Origin: Malaya genurostris
Taxonomy: Eukaryota; Arthropoda; Insecta; Diptera; Culicidae
NCBI RefSeq assembly: GCF_030247185.1
Contig: NC_080572.1
Coordinates: 209,279,435-209,343,434 of the forward strand
Length of the DNA: 64,000 nt
Reading direction: 5' to 3'
Shown piece by piece: positions 41,091 to 51,595 of this stretch; position 1 is the first letter of the stretch, and the number at the start of each line of letters is the position of its first letter. The position numbers and the translations under genes are program-made. A model generated the notes under the pieces. The model was not told the origin of the DNA, did not search any database, and saw only the letters and a program-made list of their open reading frames with translations.

Positions 41091-41800
41091 CCTACTATAC
41101 CATTCGATTCAGCTCAAAGAAATGAGCAAATGGATGTGTGTATGTATATATGTGTGTATATAACAATTAATGTCACTCAATTTTCTCGAAAATGGTCGAA
41201 CCGGTTTTCTCAAAGTTAGACTAAAATAAAAGCTTATACCTTCTCATAAAAACGTTATTAAATTTTATATAGATACGACTTCCGGCTCCGATATTACAGG
41301 ATTGTAAAAAATCTATTACAAGAGCGTGTTTCTTTACATGTCGTGGCAAAAACGAATAAACTTAATCGAACTAACCCTTTAATTCTCACAGTGTGAACGT
41401 CTTAACAGGTGATGGTCAAAGAATTTCATTTCGATTATACCGCTTCCCACTTCCTGGTTATGGACATACTACAAGCAGTTGTCAAAAACTCTAAACCTGT
41501 TTGAATTTGTTGATCAAGTTAGTTTCTGATTAAAAAAACTGACCTCAATTATACTGGTTCCGGAAGTACCGGAAATACTGTTCAAAAACTCCTAAATAGA
41601 ACTCACTTCATTTTCTTAGAGTAAACCCAACCGATTTTCTTAAACTTTGAACAACTTTGTAATGAAAGATCATACGACCTTTTATTATGTTATTCCATAT
41701 CATCCTAATCCGACTTCTGGGTCTGCTTTTATTTATGAAAATATCAGCAATATTAGAAAGGCATCATCACACCACTAGATATATTACAACAGTTTTTTTT
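41091..41800 (+). mobile_element. GCCTTTCTC-family fragment
   Basis: CCATTCGATTCAGCTC, a GTGTATGTATATATGTGTG microsatellite, CACTCAATTTTCTCGAAAAT and ACTTCCGG passages, ending AGAAAGGCATCATCACACCA then CTAGATATATTACAAC (a mutated CACTAGGTGGATT end). Confidence 0.55.
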
Positions 41801-42335
41801 CGTTGCCTCAGTTAATAGAACTGACACTTCTGTTACTTCGTAATTAGGCCTATGCAAAATCTGTTACAGTAGATACAAGAAATACGAAATCTACTCATTT
41901 GTTTGAAATTTATATAAACTTTCAACTAACAATAATTTATCTAAACTTTCAACTTACAATAATAAATCCCGAGCTCCTGCAATAGAGAACACTAATATTC
42001 CAAACATGAATATAGAGATACGATTGACATTCTAAGTGCTACACAGCTTCTAACTCCAGACAAATTATTCATCACGAGACTTGTCAGAATAATAGACGCA
42101 AACAGATTTCTAGAACAAGGCAATAATAAATATCGTTCGAATTAGTCAACAAACTGCGTCGGTTTTCCTGTACTTCCTACTACCGGCGATATGAAGGATG
42201 AGCACAAAAAAATTGGGATAGTAAAATTAGGTTTGAATAAAACGAAACTTTTTATTTCCTATTTTTTTTTACAACATCTTTAATAATCAAGTATTCAATA
42301 AAACCATAACTTCTGCTTTACTTTTCCCGTTGCAG
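41801..42335. other. Unassigned DNA ahead of a possible exon
   Basis: Only the acceptor-like tract at its end (TTTACTTTTCCCGTTGCAG) is notable. Confidence 0.35.
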
Positions 42336-42419
42336 GATTTTTCCTCGAACATGGCTCAGCTAGCTTCCAAATGCAGCTAGATTCTAGCTGTAATGGAAGC
42401 GCTGCTTCTCAACTTGCAG
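42336..42419 (+). CDS. Candidate internal exon, unrecognised
   Basis: A strong acceptor (TTACTTTTCCCGTTGCAG) precedes 84 bases that end in the donor-like GCAG|GTACAT. One frame is open throughout in phase 1 at both ends (FFLEHGSASFQMQLDSS, then CNGSAASQLA), so the exon is symmetric. The other two frames close early. No partner exon was found and the residues match no family I know. The splice signals are the main evidence; a chance cryptic exon is possible. Confidence 0.3.
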
Positions 42420-43164
42420 GTACATATTGATTGTCGAACGAGGAAATTATTCTCGAACTTGAACCTCCATTCCATTTTCTGTAACGGCAAGATGCTAAAT
42501 CGTACTCAAGCTAGAACGGAATAATTTTGTCGTTTGAGGAAAGGTTGCTAACGTTTTCCCCGATGGCGATAAAAATGTCGCTCGTTCAGCCTCACGAGCT
42601 ATAAATTCCGAACAAAAAAAAAATTACGCGGGGGTAAAAAGTTATACGGATTCATGCAAGGGTACTTCGAAAAATGGAAATTTATATTTTGACTAACTAT
42701 ATATCAGTTAGTTTTTCAATGATTTAAAATTTTTAAAAAGTTTCAATCATTGAAAATGTAATGCACTAAGACTAATGAAAAAAGGTCTACTTAAAAATGT
42801 CAAAAAAATGCAAACCAAAGCACTAGGCGTGAGGGCGTGTGTAAATAACACAAGAAATAAAATTCTTGTATCATTATTATTTACGTCAATACTCAAGCTC
42901 TGAACTCAAGTTGTAGATGGAAACGCATGGTATTTAGTTCCAAGGCCATGTGATATATGATTGTAGAACGTCTACCATGCGTCTCCATTGGATGATGATA
43001 ATTTGATGGAGACGCATGGTTTTTCGAATGATTAATTTTGTTTAAAGCCTGATATTGTACCCGTCCACATTTTTTTTTAAATCTGAAAAAATACAGCGTA
43101 ATGTACTCATAAATGATTTATTTTTTATGTAAAATCTAGAGTGGTACCAAAATTGCAAATGGGA
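42420..43164. other. Unassigned DNA with one perfect hairpin
   Basis: Apart from the 42975-43021 stem-loop there is no supportable feature. Confidence 0.4.
42975..43021. repeat. Perfect 15-bp stem-loop
   Basis: ACCATGCGTCTCCAT at 42975-42989 and ATGGAGACGCATGGT at 43007-43021 are exact complements with a 17-nt loop. A third copy of the arm core (GGAAACGCATGGT) lies ~60 bp upstream at 42919. Too short a stem for a typical pre-miRNA; more like paired ends of small elements. Confidence 0.6.
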
Positions 43165-45366
43165 ATAAAAAAAACTTGTTTTAATCCACCTAGTGGTGTA
43201 ATGATGAATTTCTCATGTACATATAATATTGTGGTATTCTATTCAAAATTTTTGTCTTCGATTTTTGAAAGAAACCAAAAGATTGTTTGTGCATTACCTA
43301 GTATAACATACAGAATAAAACAGTGCTTTGATTGCGTAGGTCATCCTTAAGAAAACGAAGTGGGTTTACTATTATATGCACTTCCGGCACCGGAACCCGA
43401 GAACCGGTATAATCAAAGTCGGTTCGTACGGCCACCAACTACATGACATACAAACTCTACCAGTACACACTCTTAATTACGATTTAAATATTCGTTGCAT
43501 CCGAAAATATGCAGTAATTTCTGGTAGGACCATAAGACCTTTAAATTGACCCTTCGAATGAGAATAACGGTTATGGGTCCAGTGTGGAAATTTTTTTACG
43601 GTTATTATTTCGCCGGCTTAAGTGACGGTGTACAATATTGAACACACTTTACCCTATAAATCCGGAACCGGATGAAATTCAGGAATTCCGTATGGGACCG
43701 GAAGACCTTTCATTTGAATCTAAGTTTGTGGAAATCGGTCAAACCATCGCTGAGAAAAGTGAGTGACATCCATTTTGGTAAATATGACCACTATTTCCGG
43801 TACTTCCGGAACCGGATACCGGGAACCAGCATAGCCGAAATCGGTTTGTTAAGTTGCCTACTGATAATGACTATCCATTTGTGTAGTTTTAAGACACGTT
43901 TAGAAATTTTTTTATGTGTTTTGTTTCGGCGGTTTAAGTGACGGTGTACAATATTGAACACACTTTACCCTATAATTCCGGAACCGGAAGTCGGATCCGG
44001 ATGAAATTCATGAATTCCGTATGGGACCACGAGACCTTTCATTTGAATCTAAGTTTGTCAGAATCGGTTAAGCCATCTCCGAGAAAACCTAGTGAGATTA
44101 TTTGACACATACACCGACCCACCCACACGGAGAACCCTTCGATCATAAAATTGCGATATCGCAGTTTTTGATTTTTGCGATAGCTGATTTAACTAATTTC
44201 TTTTTGATTCAACCAATATGGTTTTTGATTTGCGTATATTCAAGTAGTTGAAAATGTGTTGTTTTGAATGCTGTCAAATGCCGGAGACAGTTGAAAGCAA
44301 AATAATAATCGCAATGCAAAATCAACAACTTTTTTAGTTGAAATCTGTTCGCGTCGCTTCAAAATGTCAGTGAAAACAACATCGATGGTTAAAGCGTTTG
44401 GTGAAATTGTGTTCATTCGATTTGAGAAATTTATGATAACAAGTGTTTATCTAACAGCGGTGTTGTGATAAAGTTAACCTTGTTTAAGATGAAAACAATT
44501 TGATGACAAATTAGAAAATGTTAATGAATAATCAACTCGTAATCTTTCAGGTATGCGCAAAACTTTTATGCTTCAAATTCGATCATTATTTACTTCCAGC
44601 AGACTGTTTTACTTCCAGCTGTTTGATACCGATGATGATGTTCATGCAGTAGCAATAAAACGCTTTTTGACATGAATTTAGTTTATAAAAGTAACAGGAG
44701 CGAAGGGTTTCAAACGCACAGAACGCGATGCGATTGAATGGCGCGTTTGAATTGCCGTCGCAAAATTCCAATTCCCAGCCGTTGATGCACCCAAGCTCAT
44801 ATAAATTGACTAAAATTATCAGTGCATAACTTTAGTTCAACCGTTTGAAGGCATCATTTTAGGTATATTTAATAATTTCGCTAATTTACTCGCCCTTCCG
44901 GGCGCTTTTGCTGATTAAAAACGTTTTTCTACATCAATCATTTCCGATCGAATCAGAAGTAATTTTTTTAGAATTTAGATCTTTACTGATCTCGAAACAA
45001 ACAAACAAATAAAACCGATTTATCTTTCAACTAACAGAATTTTGTTTCAATAACAACACCAGTTATTTCAACTAAAATATTTGTTGAAATTGAAAGGTAT
45101 GTGTCCTCACTAATTGACAGCTTTTTTTCTCAAACAGTTGAATAAGTTGTTTCAACCATCGTTTCTGCTAATCGAAAAACAAAAATGACAATTTAGTAAA
45201 AACAACAATCGATTAGTTGTACCAAATTTTAACCAATCGAATTCAGAAAATCAACTAATATTCTGGTTGAAATGGGATCGCGGGTGGTTCCGTGCACACA
45301 CTCTCTGGGCCAATTTTCACTAGTCGGTTTTTCAAGCGATTGCACAACCTTTCTATATGAGAAAGG
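43165..45366 (-). mobile_element. GCCTTTCTC-family element with a nested insertion
   Basis: The left end TTTAATCCACCTAGTGGTGT is the family terminus in inverted orientation; the right end is CAACCTTTCTATATGAGAAA then GGC. The interior has two tandem passages of GGTGTACAATATTGAACACA ... ATTCCGTATGGGACC. The sequence between 44127 and 45292 is foreign and splits it. Confidence 0.5.
44127..45292. mobile_element. Nested ~1.17-kb element with short TIRs
   Basis: Left CGGAGAACCCTTCGATC; right end, complemented, CGGAACCACCCGCGATC. It interrupts the surrounding repeat between CCGACCCACCCACA and TGCACACACTCTCTGG. The interior repeats TTGATTTTTGCGATAGC, CAACTAATATTCTGGTTG and AGTTGATTCAACC-like words. 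No transposase. TIR similarity is partial, so boundaries are approximate. Confidence 0.4.
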
Positions 45367-46033
45367 CAAAAATCGAAAATTTTGAACATTTTTTTCACAT
45401 GAAATACAGTTTGAAAAATTCTAAAAAATATCAGAAAGGTTTCCTATGATTCCGAAAACTTTGGGAAAATCAACTCCAATATAAAAAAAAACATTTCAAA
45501 CCTTTTTTTCTGTTTGGAGGCAACTTTTATATGCAAACTCGGCTACACCCTTTTGTTGATTTGAAACGAAAGAAAATTGTTTGTGCCAAAAACAAAGAAT
45601 ACACTAAATCTAATTCATCGGCAAACATATCCGTTTCTAAAAAAATCACAGAATTTTTGTGCAAAAAAGTGTTCGATGTTCGAACTTAAAATATCTTAAG
45701 AAAGCGAAAGAAAAAGAAAAACTACTGAGATTATGAAAATAAGTCATTAGATAATTATTTTATTTCTTTTTTACTAACTATTATTATATAAAAAGCGTAC
45801 TGTAAATTGTACTGTATTTTTTTTAATTTTTACGCCAAATGTACTATTTTTCGTGAAAAAATATTACGAGCGTTAGACATGTCTGACATGTAGTTTTAAC
45901 AAGACGGTGTCACATCCCACATGGCACGCGAAACACTGAATTTCATAAACTACCTCTTAATATTGGCTAGTGAATTTCTCTAGTTTGCAGACCATGAGAG
46001 TCTGTAAGAAAATAAACCATTGATAGTTCCATA
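45367..46033. other. Repeat-derived AT-rich DNA
   Basis: GAGAAAGGCAAAAATCG at the start marks a repeat edge. No gene. Confidence 0.4.
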
Positions 46034-46746
46034 ACAAATGGATCAATAAGTCCCGAGACTAACAATGCAATCAACATTTTTTTTGCAACATTTTTATTTA
46101 TTCATCAACGTAATCACCTTTTAGGGTGATACAATGGTTCCAACGTTTTTTTTTCGATAAACTGCTTCGACTCGTTGCTGTTTTTGTTCCATCGAAAGCA
46201 ATCGCGGCACCCACTTGGAAAAAACCTTTTTCATGCTCAATTTTTCATGTAGGATAGTAAATACACTTCCATATGATATCTGTGTCATCTCAGCAATCTC
46301 ACGGAGCTTCACTTTACGATCTTTCATTATGATTTTTGTCACTTCACTCACATTTTCCGGTGTAACGGCTTCCACAGGTCTACCCGAGCGTTCCGCGTCA
46401 TTTGTGTCGGTACGATCACGTTTAAACTCGGCGAACCACCGACAAATCGTTGCTTTTGATGGACAAGAGTCCGGATAACATTTTTCAATCCATTGTTTCG
46501 CTTGCACGGCTTTTTTACTCATTAAAAAACAATGTTTTATCAAAACACGAAACTCGGTTTTTTCCATTTTTTAAACAAACTACAAAACGACTTTACTCCA
46601 ACCTCGATAACTCAGCTGTTTCTGGTCGGATCGACCTAAAATTTTGACCCGTTTCAAGCAAAGGTTAGTACTCTAGAAAGACGTGGTTACTGGTTTACTA
46701 CGAGCGCCATCTCTGCTTTAGTCTCGGGACTTATTGATCCATGTGT
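46034..46746 (-). mobile_element. mariner deletion derivative (713 bp)
   Basis: TIRs ACAAATGGATCAATAAGTCC (left) and the complement of ACACATGGATCAATAAGTCC (right), continuing through CGAGACTA; TA on both flanks. Roughly half the length of a complete mariner. It keeps the N-terminal half of the transposase as one open frame. Confidence 0.88.
46121..46567 (-). CDS. Truncated mariner transposase: DNA-binding domain only
   Basis: A 148-residue frame from ATG 46567. It begins MEKTEFRVLIKHCFL, has the first helix-turn-helix (WIEKCYPDSCPSKATICRWF), the GRPVEAVTP linker (mariner GRP motif), the second helix-turn-helix (REIAEMTQISYGSVFTILHE) and the WVPRLL motif that precedes the catalytic domain. 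A deletion then joins it, out of frame, to the last ~15 codons of the original gene (RWNHCITLKGDYVDE in the other frame). All three catalytic acids are gone. As the DNA-binding half is intact and starts at its natural ATG, it could still bind the TIRs and act as a repressor, if expressed. That role is inference. Confidence 0.85.
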   Translation of the reverse strand: MEKTEFRVLIKHCFLMSKKAVQAKQWIEKCYPDSCPSKATICRWFAEFKRDRTDTNDAERSGRPVEAVTPENVSEVTKIIMKDRKVKLREIAEMTQISYGSVFTILHEKLSMKKVFSKWVPRLLSMEQKQQRVEAVYRKKNVGTIVSP

Positions 46747-46759
46747 TAAATGATTAGTA

Positions 46760-47160
46760 GAACTTTATCCAAGTCCGACTACCGGTACTTTTTTTCACAA
46801 AGCTCAAATCACCATAGAAAATCTTTAAAAAAAATTATAGGTCTTATTAGTGCATAGTTGAATGAACCGAATATCACTCTGCCGATATTTAGCTTTCGGT
46901 TCCGGAAGTACCGACAATTGTAATCAAATGTAATGAAATGGAGCTCACTTCACTTTCTAACGTATGATTGAATAGATTTTCACTAACTTAAATTCAAATG
47001 TAGTATATCAATGTAGTAGAATCATGCCAAAGAAATCCTCAAAACTCTTTTCAAAACTTTTTTAGTTGTAGTATTTCGGGGAATTTAGCTGTAATATATA
47101 GGAGAAAATAAATTATATGAGAAAGACGTCATTACACCACTAGGTGAATTAAAACAGTTT
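46760..47160 (+). mobile_element. GCCTTTCTC-family tail
   Basis: GTCCGACTACCGGTACTTTT and CGGTTCCGGAAGTACCG passages, then ATGAGAAAGACGTCATTACA and CCACTAGGTGAATTAAAACA. It is probably continuous with sequence left of the mariner at 46034. Confidence 0.5.
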
Positions 47161-48312
47161 TTTAATCAAATCCTACACCTCTTAAAAAATCACCCTTTAG
47201 TAAATCTCATTCAAGATCTCAGCAACCTTTCTTTTTTCAGTTGTCTTATAAAAAAATTCCTGTCCGCGGAGCTGTTCGAAATCTCGTTTTGACGTAACAA
47301 CTTTTTTGTATGTCGACGCTCCGGCTCGATTTTTAGCCCAATGCGCGATTGTAAATGAGATTCTGAACTGAATACTATTTTCGAGAGGTTGTGAGATTGC
47401 TGAACACTATTTTCGGCGCAAAAAATTCTAAATTTTACAACTGAAGTAGTTCGAATTCATAAAGAATCAATTCTTCTATCAGTAATGTCTGGACTTTACT
47501 GATATAACAAAACTGTTACAAGAGCACCCAGTTTATGATGTAGAGAAGTAATTTTACGTGTTTCATCACTTAAAAATGTTTTTGATTGTATTATATTGCT
47601 CGGGAGACAAAAAAGTTGCATTTTATCTTTCCTCGTGTGTATGTTACTATATTTCAAGAACAACAAATGTATGCTATAATTCTGTAGACTGTGCATGTAA
47701 TTTGGTCAAAGTATTCCTAACATAAATTAATGGCAACATTTTGCATGCGGCCGGATTTTATTGTGCTCAACGAATGAGTATCCTAACCTTTCGTAAACAT
47801 CCGGCTCAACCACTCGTCAGAACACGAAAACACTTTCCGTCAAACCGAGCATCATCCCAGAGGGCCATCAGCAGAACAATGACAACGGCAGCCAGTATGA
47901 CGGTGTTAAACAGTGATCATCATAATTCATGGCAAATGATTCACCGGCTACCGGAAAACATTCCGTAACAGCTTGTACTGTAACTCGGACTCGGAGGTGT
48001 ACTTCGAACACAGCTGTCCTAAACAACCATCCGTATAGTCAGAGGCATGGGAATGCTATAATGAATGAGCAGCTTTCGTCGTCAGCTGATGACTTTTGGA
48101 TGAGAAATTCATTTCCACTCTCTCGTGGCAAGGGAAAATTATCTCTCTCGTACATCCAGGAAAGCATTTAACGGGATGTAATAAATTGTGCCGGCATTAT
48201 GTTGCTGTTTAATCACACCATGTTACATTGTGCGGGATTTATTTGCGAATCAATTAGTAGTCAGGTTTAAACGAACAATGAAACTCAATCGCCATTATTA
48301 AGATACACATTA
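47161..48312. other. Low-copy DNA, no gene supported
   Basis: The interval 47740-48310 is less AT-rich, shares nothing with the repeats here, and has homeobox-like TAAT words and CATTTAACGGGATGTAATAA. Two plus frames of 75-80 codons are not convincing. It may be noncoding regulatory DNA; there is no direct evidence. Confidence 0.3.
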
Positions 48313-49599
48313 ACAGATCGGCTGAAAAGTTCGTATCGTTTCTATGAGAGGGCACCACTAGAATTGAATCCATACCATTTTCAGTTAGTACCAACCTTCA
48401 AAAGATACGTGTATAAATTTGACAGCTGTCTGATTATTAGTTTGTGAGATATTGCATTTTGAGTGAATCTACTTTTGTTATTGTGAAAAAAATGGAAAAA
48501 AGGGATTTCGTGTGTTGATGAAACACTACTTTTTGATGAAAAAAAGTGCCGCCGATACCAAAAAATGGCTTGATGAGTGTTATCCAGACTCTGCACCGGG
48601 CGAAGCAACAATTCGTGGTTTGCAAAATTTCGTACTGGTCATATGAGCACCGAAGCCGATGAACGCAGTGGACGTCCAAAAGAGGCTGTTACCGATGAAA
48701 ACGTGAAAAAAATCCACAAAATGATTTTCAATGACCGTAAAGTGAAGTTGATCGAGATAGCTGACACCCTAAAGATATCAAAGGAACGTGTTGGACATAT
48801 TATTCACGATCATTTGGATATGAGAAAACTTTGTGCAAAATGGGTGCCGCGTGAGCTCACAATCGATCAAAAACAACAACGAATTGATGATTCTGAGCAG
48901 TGTTTGGAGCTGTTATATCGAAACAAAACCGATTTTTTTCGTCGATATAACAATGGACGAAACATGGCTCCATCACTTCACTCCGGAGTCCAATCGACAG
49001 TCAACTGAGTGGACTGCACGCGATGAACCGAACCCAAAGCGTGGAAAGACTCAACAATCGGCCGGTAAGATTATGGCGTCTGTATTTTGGGATTCGCATG
49101 GTAAAATTTTCATCGACTACCTTGAAAAGGGAAAAACCATCAACAGTGACTATTATATAGCGTTATTAGAGCGTTTGAAGGACGAAATTTAAAAAAAAAC
49201 GGCCTCATTTGAAGAAGAAAAAAGTTTTGTTTCATCAAGACAATGCACCGTGTCACAAGTCGATAAAAACCATGCTGAAATTGAACGAATTGGGCTTCGA
49301 ATTGCTCCCTCATCCACCGTATTCTCCAGATTTGGCCCCCAGTGACTTTTTCCTGTTCTCAGACCTCAAGAGAATGCTCGCTGGTAAAAAATTTAGAAGC
49401 AATGAAAAGGTAATCGCTGAAACTGAGGCCTATTTTGAGGCAAAGGACAAATCGTACTACAAAAATGGTATCGAAAAGTTGGAAGATCGCTATAATCGCT
49501 GTATCGCCTCTGATGGCAATTATGTTGAATAATAAAAACGAATTTTGGCAAAAAAATGTGTGTTTCTATTAAACGATACGAACTTTTCAGCCGAACTGT
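48313..49599 (+). mobile_element. mariner element, irritans subfamily, full length
   Basis: Left TIR ACAGATCGGCTGAAAAGTTC and right TIR (complement of ACAGTTCGGCTGAAAAGTTC), both continuing GTATCGTTT; TA duplicated at 48311-48312 and 49600-49601. 1287 bp, the expected full length. The transposase reads clearly as the Himar/irritans type but is broken in several places. Confidence 0.93.
48491..49532 (+). pseudogene. mariner (irritans) transposase, frameshifted
   Basis: ATG 48491 (MEKRDF) is followed by a 1-nt loss near 48508, another near 48615, a 2-nt loss near 48946 (before the first catalytic Asp) and an extra base plus TAA at 49190-49199. Across these the family landmarks are all present: WFAKFRTG, GRPKEAVTDEN, KVKLIEIADTLKISKERVGH, WVPRELT, TMDETWLHHFTPE (first Asp), KGKTINSDYYIALLERLK, HQDNAPCHKS (second Asp), PPYSPDLAPSDFFLF (third Asp) and the end RYNRCIASDGNYVE. 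All three catalytic Asp are kept, so it decayed by indels, not by loss of the active site. Inactive as it stands. Confidence 0.92.
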
Positions 49600-50025
49600 T
49601 ATATTGAAAATTTATAATTCTGTAAATGTTTTCTTATCATCACTCATTTTTTGTGATAATATTTTAATGTTACATATAAGAATAATAAATTATTAATACT
49701 CTGTATTGAAAGTCTGTTTGACACTTTTTTGGAAAATTTACCTTTATGAACATTATCATGCCCAATGATTGTTGTTCTCATTGAAAAACATAGTATCCTT
49801 ACTCGACCTAAAACACACTTCCTTGTGTAACCGTCAACTATTTAATATTTTAGATATTTTAAGAAATTATTTGGATTCGCACACATAAAATTTCAGAACA
49901 GATTGTACATTTTACGAGAATTATGTGACTCCTCATGTCAATGTCACCATTAGTCTAAAAATTTCAAAACCTCTAACAAATTATATTTCAATTTTTAACA
50001 CATCTCAAAGGTTTTTCCATCCGCT
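49600..50025. other. Unassigned AT-rich DNA
   Basis: No feature recognised. Confidence 0.45.
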
Positions 50026-50310
50026 AAGTTTTCTCGAAGATGGCTTAGCTTAACGCACGACTGAAAACTTATATTGACTCATTGATCGAGTTTAAAATTT
50101 CAATAGCTGAAACTTCCGGTTGCGGAGATTTATTAGTATACGTGACGTAATAAAAATGTACCTTTTTCTAATCCGCTCACTTTTCTCGTAGATGACTTCA
50201 ACAATCTCAGACTCATTTGCAAGCTATAATTGAATTATTGATTCGGTTCGAAGATCTCGCTGTCTCTTCGGGTTCGAAGAAATAATCGTATAAGTTGGAT
50301 GGATGTTAGC
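50026..50310 (+). repeat. Two diverged relatives of the 168-bp unit
   Basis: CTAAGTTTTCTCGAAGATGG at 50026 and CTCACTTTTCTCGTAGATGA at 50184 each lead through GACTCATT, ATTGATC/TCGAGTT or GGTTC, GTTGCGGAGA or GGTTCGAAGA, and GTATACGTGACGTAA / CGTATAAGTTGG, the order of the 168-bp units at 19531-21838. Spacing ~150-155 bp. Shows an older, decayed tandem pair outside the main array. Confidence 0.5.
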
Positions 50311-50519
50311 ATCCATCAGCTTCTCATAAAATAAAATTCGAAGTACGCAGGGTAGTTTCCAATTTTCTTCTAATACGACAATTAAGATATTGCGTCAGAG
50401 TTCAATTATAGTGTTACTTGAGTAAAATTAAACTTCTTCGTTGTTTAAGGCACCAGGTTTCATCAGTAATAATTTTCGAAGCATACAGATTTTTATTTTA
50501 TTTTTTTTTATTTTATTCG

Positions 50520-51185
50520 TTACTATTTGTAAGTTGTAGGCGTAACGAACCGTTACATGTATCACTTTTTCGATAGATAAGGCGTTACATGCGTTAATTT
50601 TTCTGTAAATTATAAGCATTTTGTAAGTAGTAGGTGTTACGAAGCATTCTATGCGTTACTGTTTTGTAAGTTATAGTCATTGCATTTTGATGAAGGTGTT
50701 ATGAAGCATCACAAGCCGTTACTTTTTTGTGAATTATAAGCGTTACATGCGTTATTTTTTCGTATGTTAAAAGTACTACGAAGCGTTACATGCGTCCTTC
50801 TTTTTAAAGTTGTAGGCAGTGCAGTAAAATTTCATTCAATTCAATTGAAACCGAATGTGAAACACACTGACGATCTCTCTACTGCAGTAAACTGCACACT
50901 CTGGCACACACATCGTTCACTGACGTACCAAACCGGCAGCATTCAGTTCTTCAATCGATTCTCTTCAAATCTAAGCTCAGTTTAACCACCGTCAGTTGAT
51001 CTCTTGAAGTAACAAAATATCATTCGATTGAAAATGAAATTTTACCGTAGGTGTTACATGCGACATTTTGTTACGGTGAAGGTGTTATGAAGTGTCACAC
51101 GTGTTACTTTTGTGTAAATTATAGGCTTTACATGCGCTACATTTTTGTAAGTGATTTGTGTTACGTGCCGTTACATACGTTACTT
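50520..51185. repeat. GTTACATGCGTTAC satellite, block 1
   Basis: Imperfect tandem repeats of ~30-60 bp built from GCGTTACATGCGTTACTTTT, TGTAAATTATAAGCGTTACA and TGTTACGAAGC. Interrupted by the small element at 50822-51046. Degenerate, no coding meaning (frames are composition artefacts). Confidence 0.75.
50822..51046. mobile_element. Small TIR element inside the satellite
   Basis: AGTAAAATTTCATTCAATTC at the left and, complemented, CGGTAAAATTTCATTTTCAA at the right form an inverted repeat of ~15 bp. The interior (CTGCAGTAAACTGCACACTC) is unlike the satellite on both sides. ~225 bp, no coding frame. Confidence 0.55.
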
Positions 51186-51189
51186 TTGC

Positions 51190-51595
51190 CTTACTCATAT
51201 ATAAAGGCTATGCAATCACTGTGAAAACCGACTTCTTAATCGAGGCCCGCAGGGCCGACTGTCATATACCATTTGACTAAGTGCGTCGAGATCACAAAAT
51301 GTCTGTGTGCGTATGTATGTATGTGTGTATGTGACAAATAATGTCACTCAATTTTCTCAGAGATGGCTGAACCGATTTTCACAAACTTCAAATGAAAGGT
51401 CTTATGGTCTCATACAATTTTCTTGCATTTCATTTGGATCCGACTTCCGGTTCCAGAACTATAGGTAAAGTGAGTATAATCATTTTGTGTGACGATGCAA
51501 AATAAAGAAAAATTCTTATTGACTTGACATATCTGTTCACAATTTGAAAAAGTTATATTAGTTTATACCCAAAGAAAGTTTCTTATTTTATTCAA
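51190..51595 (+). mobile_element. GCCTTTCTC-family head
   Basis: CATATATAAAGGCTATGCAA, CGAGGCCCGCAGGGCCGAC, TGTCATATACCATTTGACTA, a GTATGTATGTATG microsatellite, CACTCAATTTTCTCAGAGAT and GGATCCGACTTCCGGTTCC. Splits the satellite; continues into the next repeat. Confidence 0.6.

Noticed and set aside
47741..48171. Two overlapping frames of 75-80 codons
   Set aside because: No splice context, no recognisable domain, and both strands look equally open. Left as low-copy noncoding DNA.
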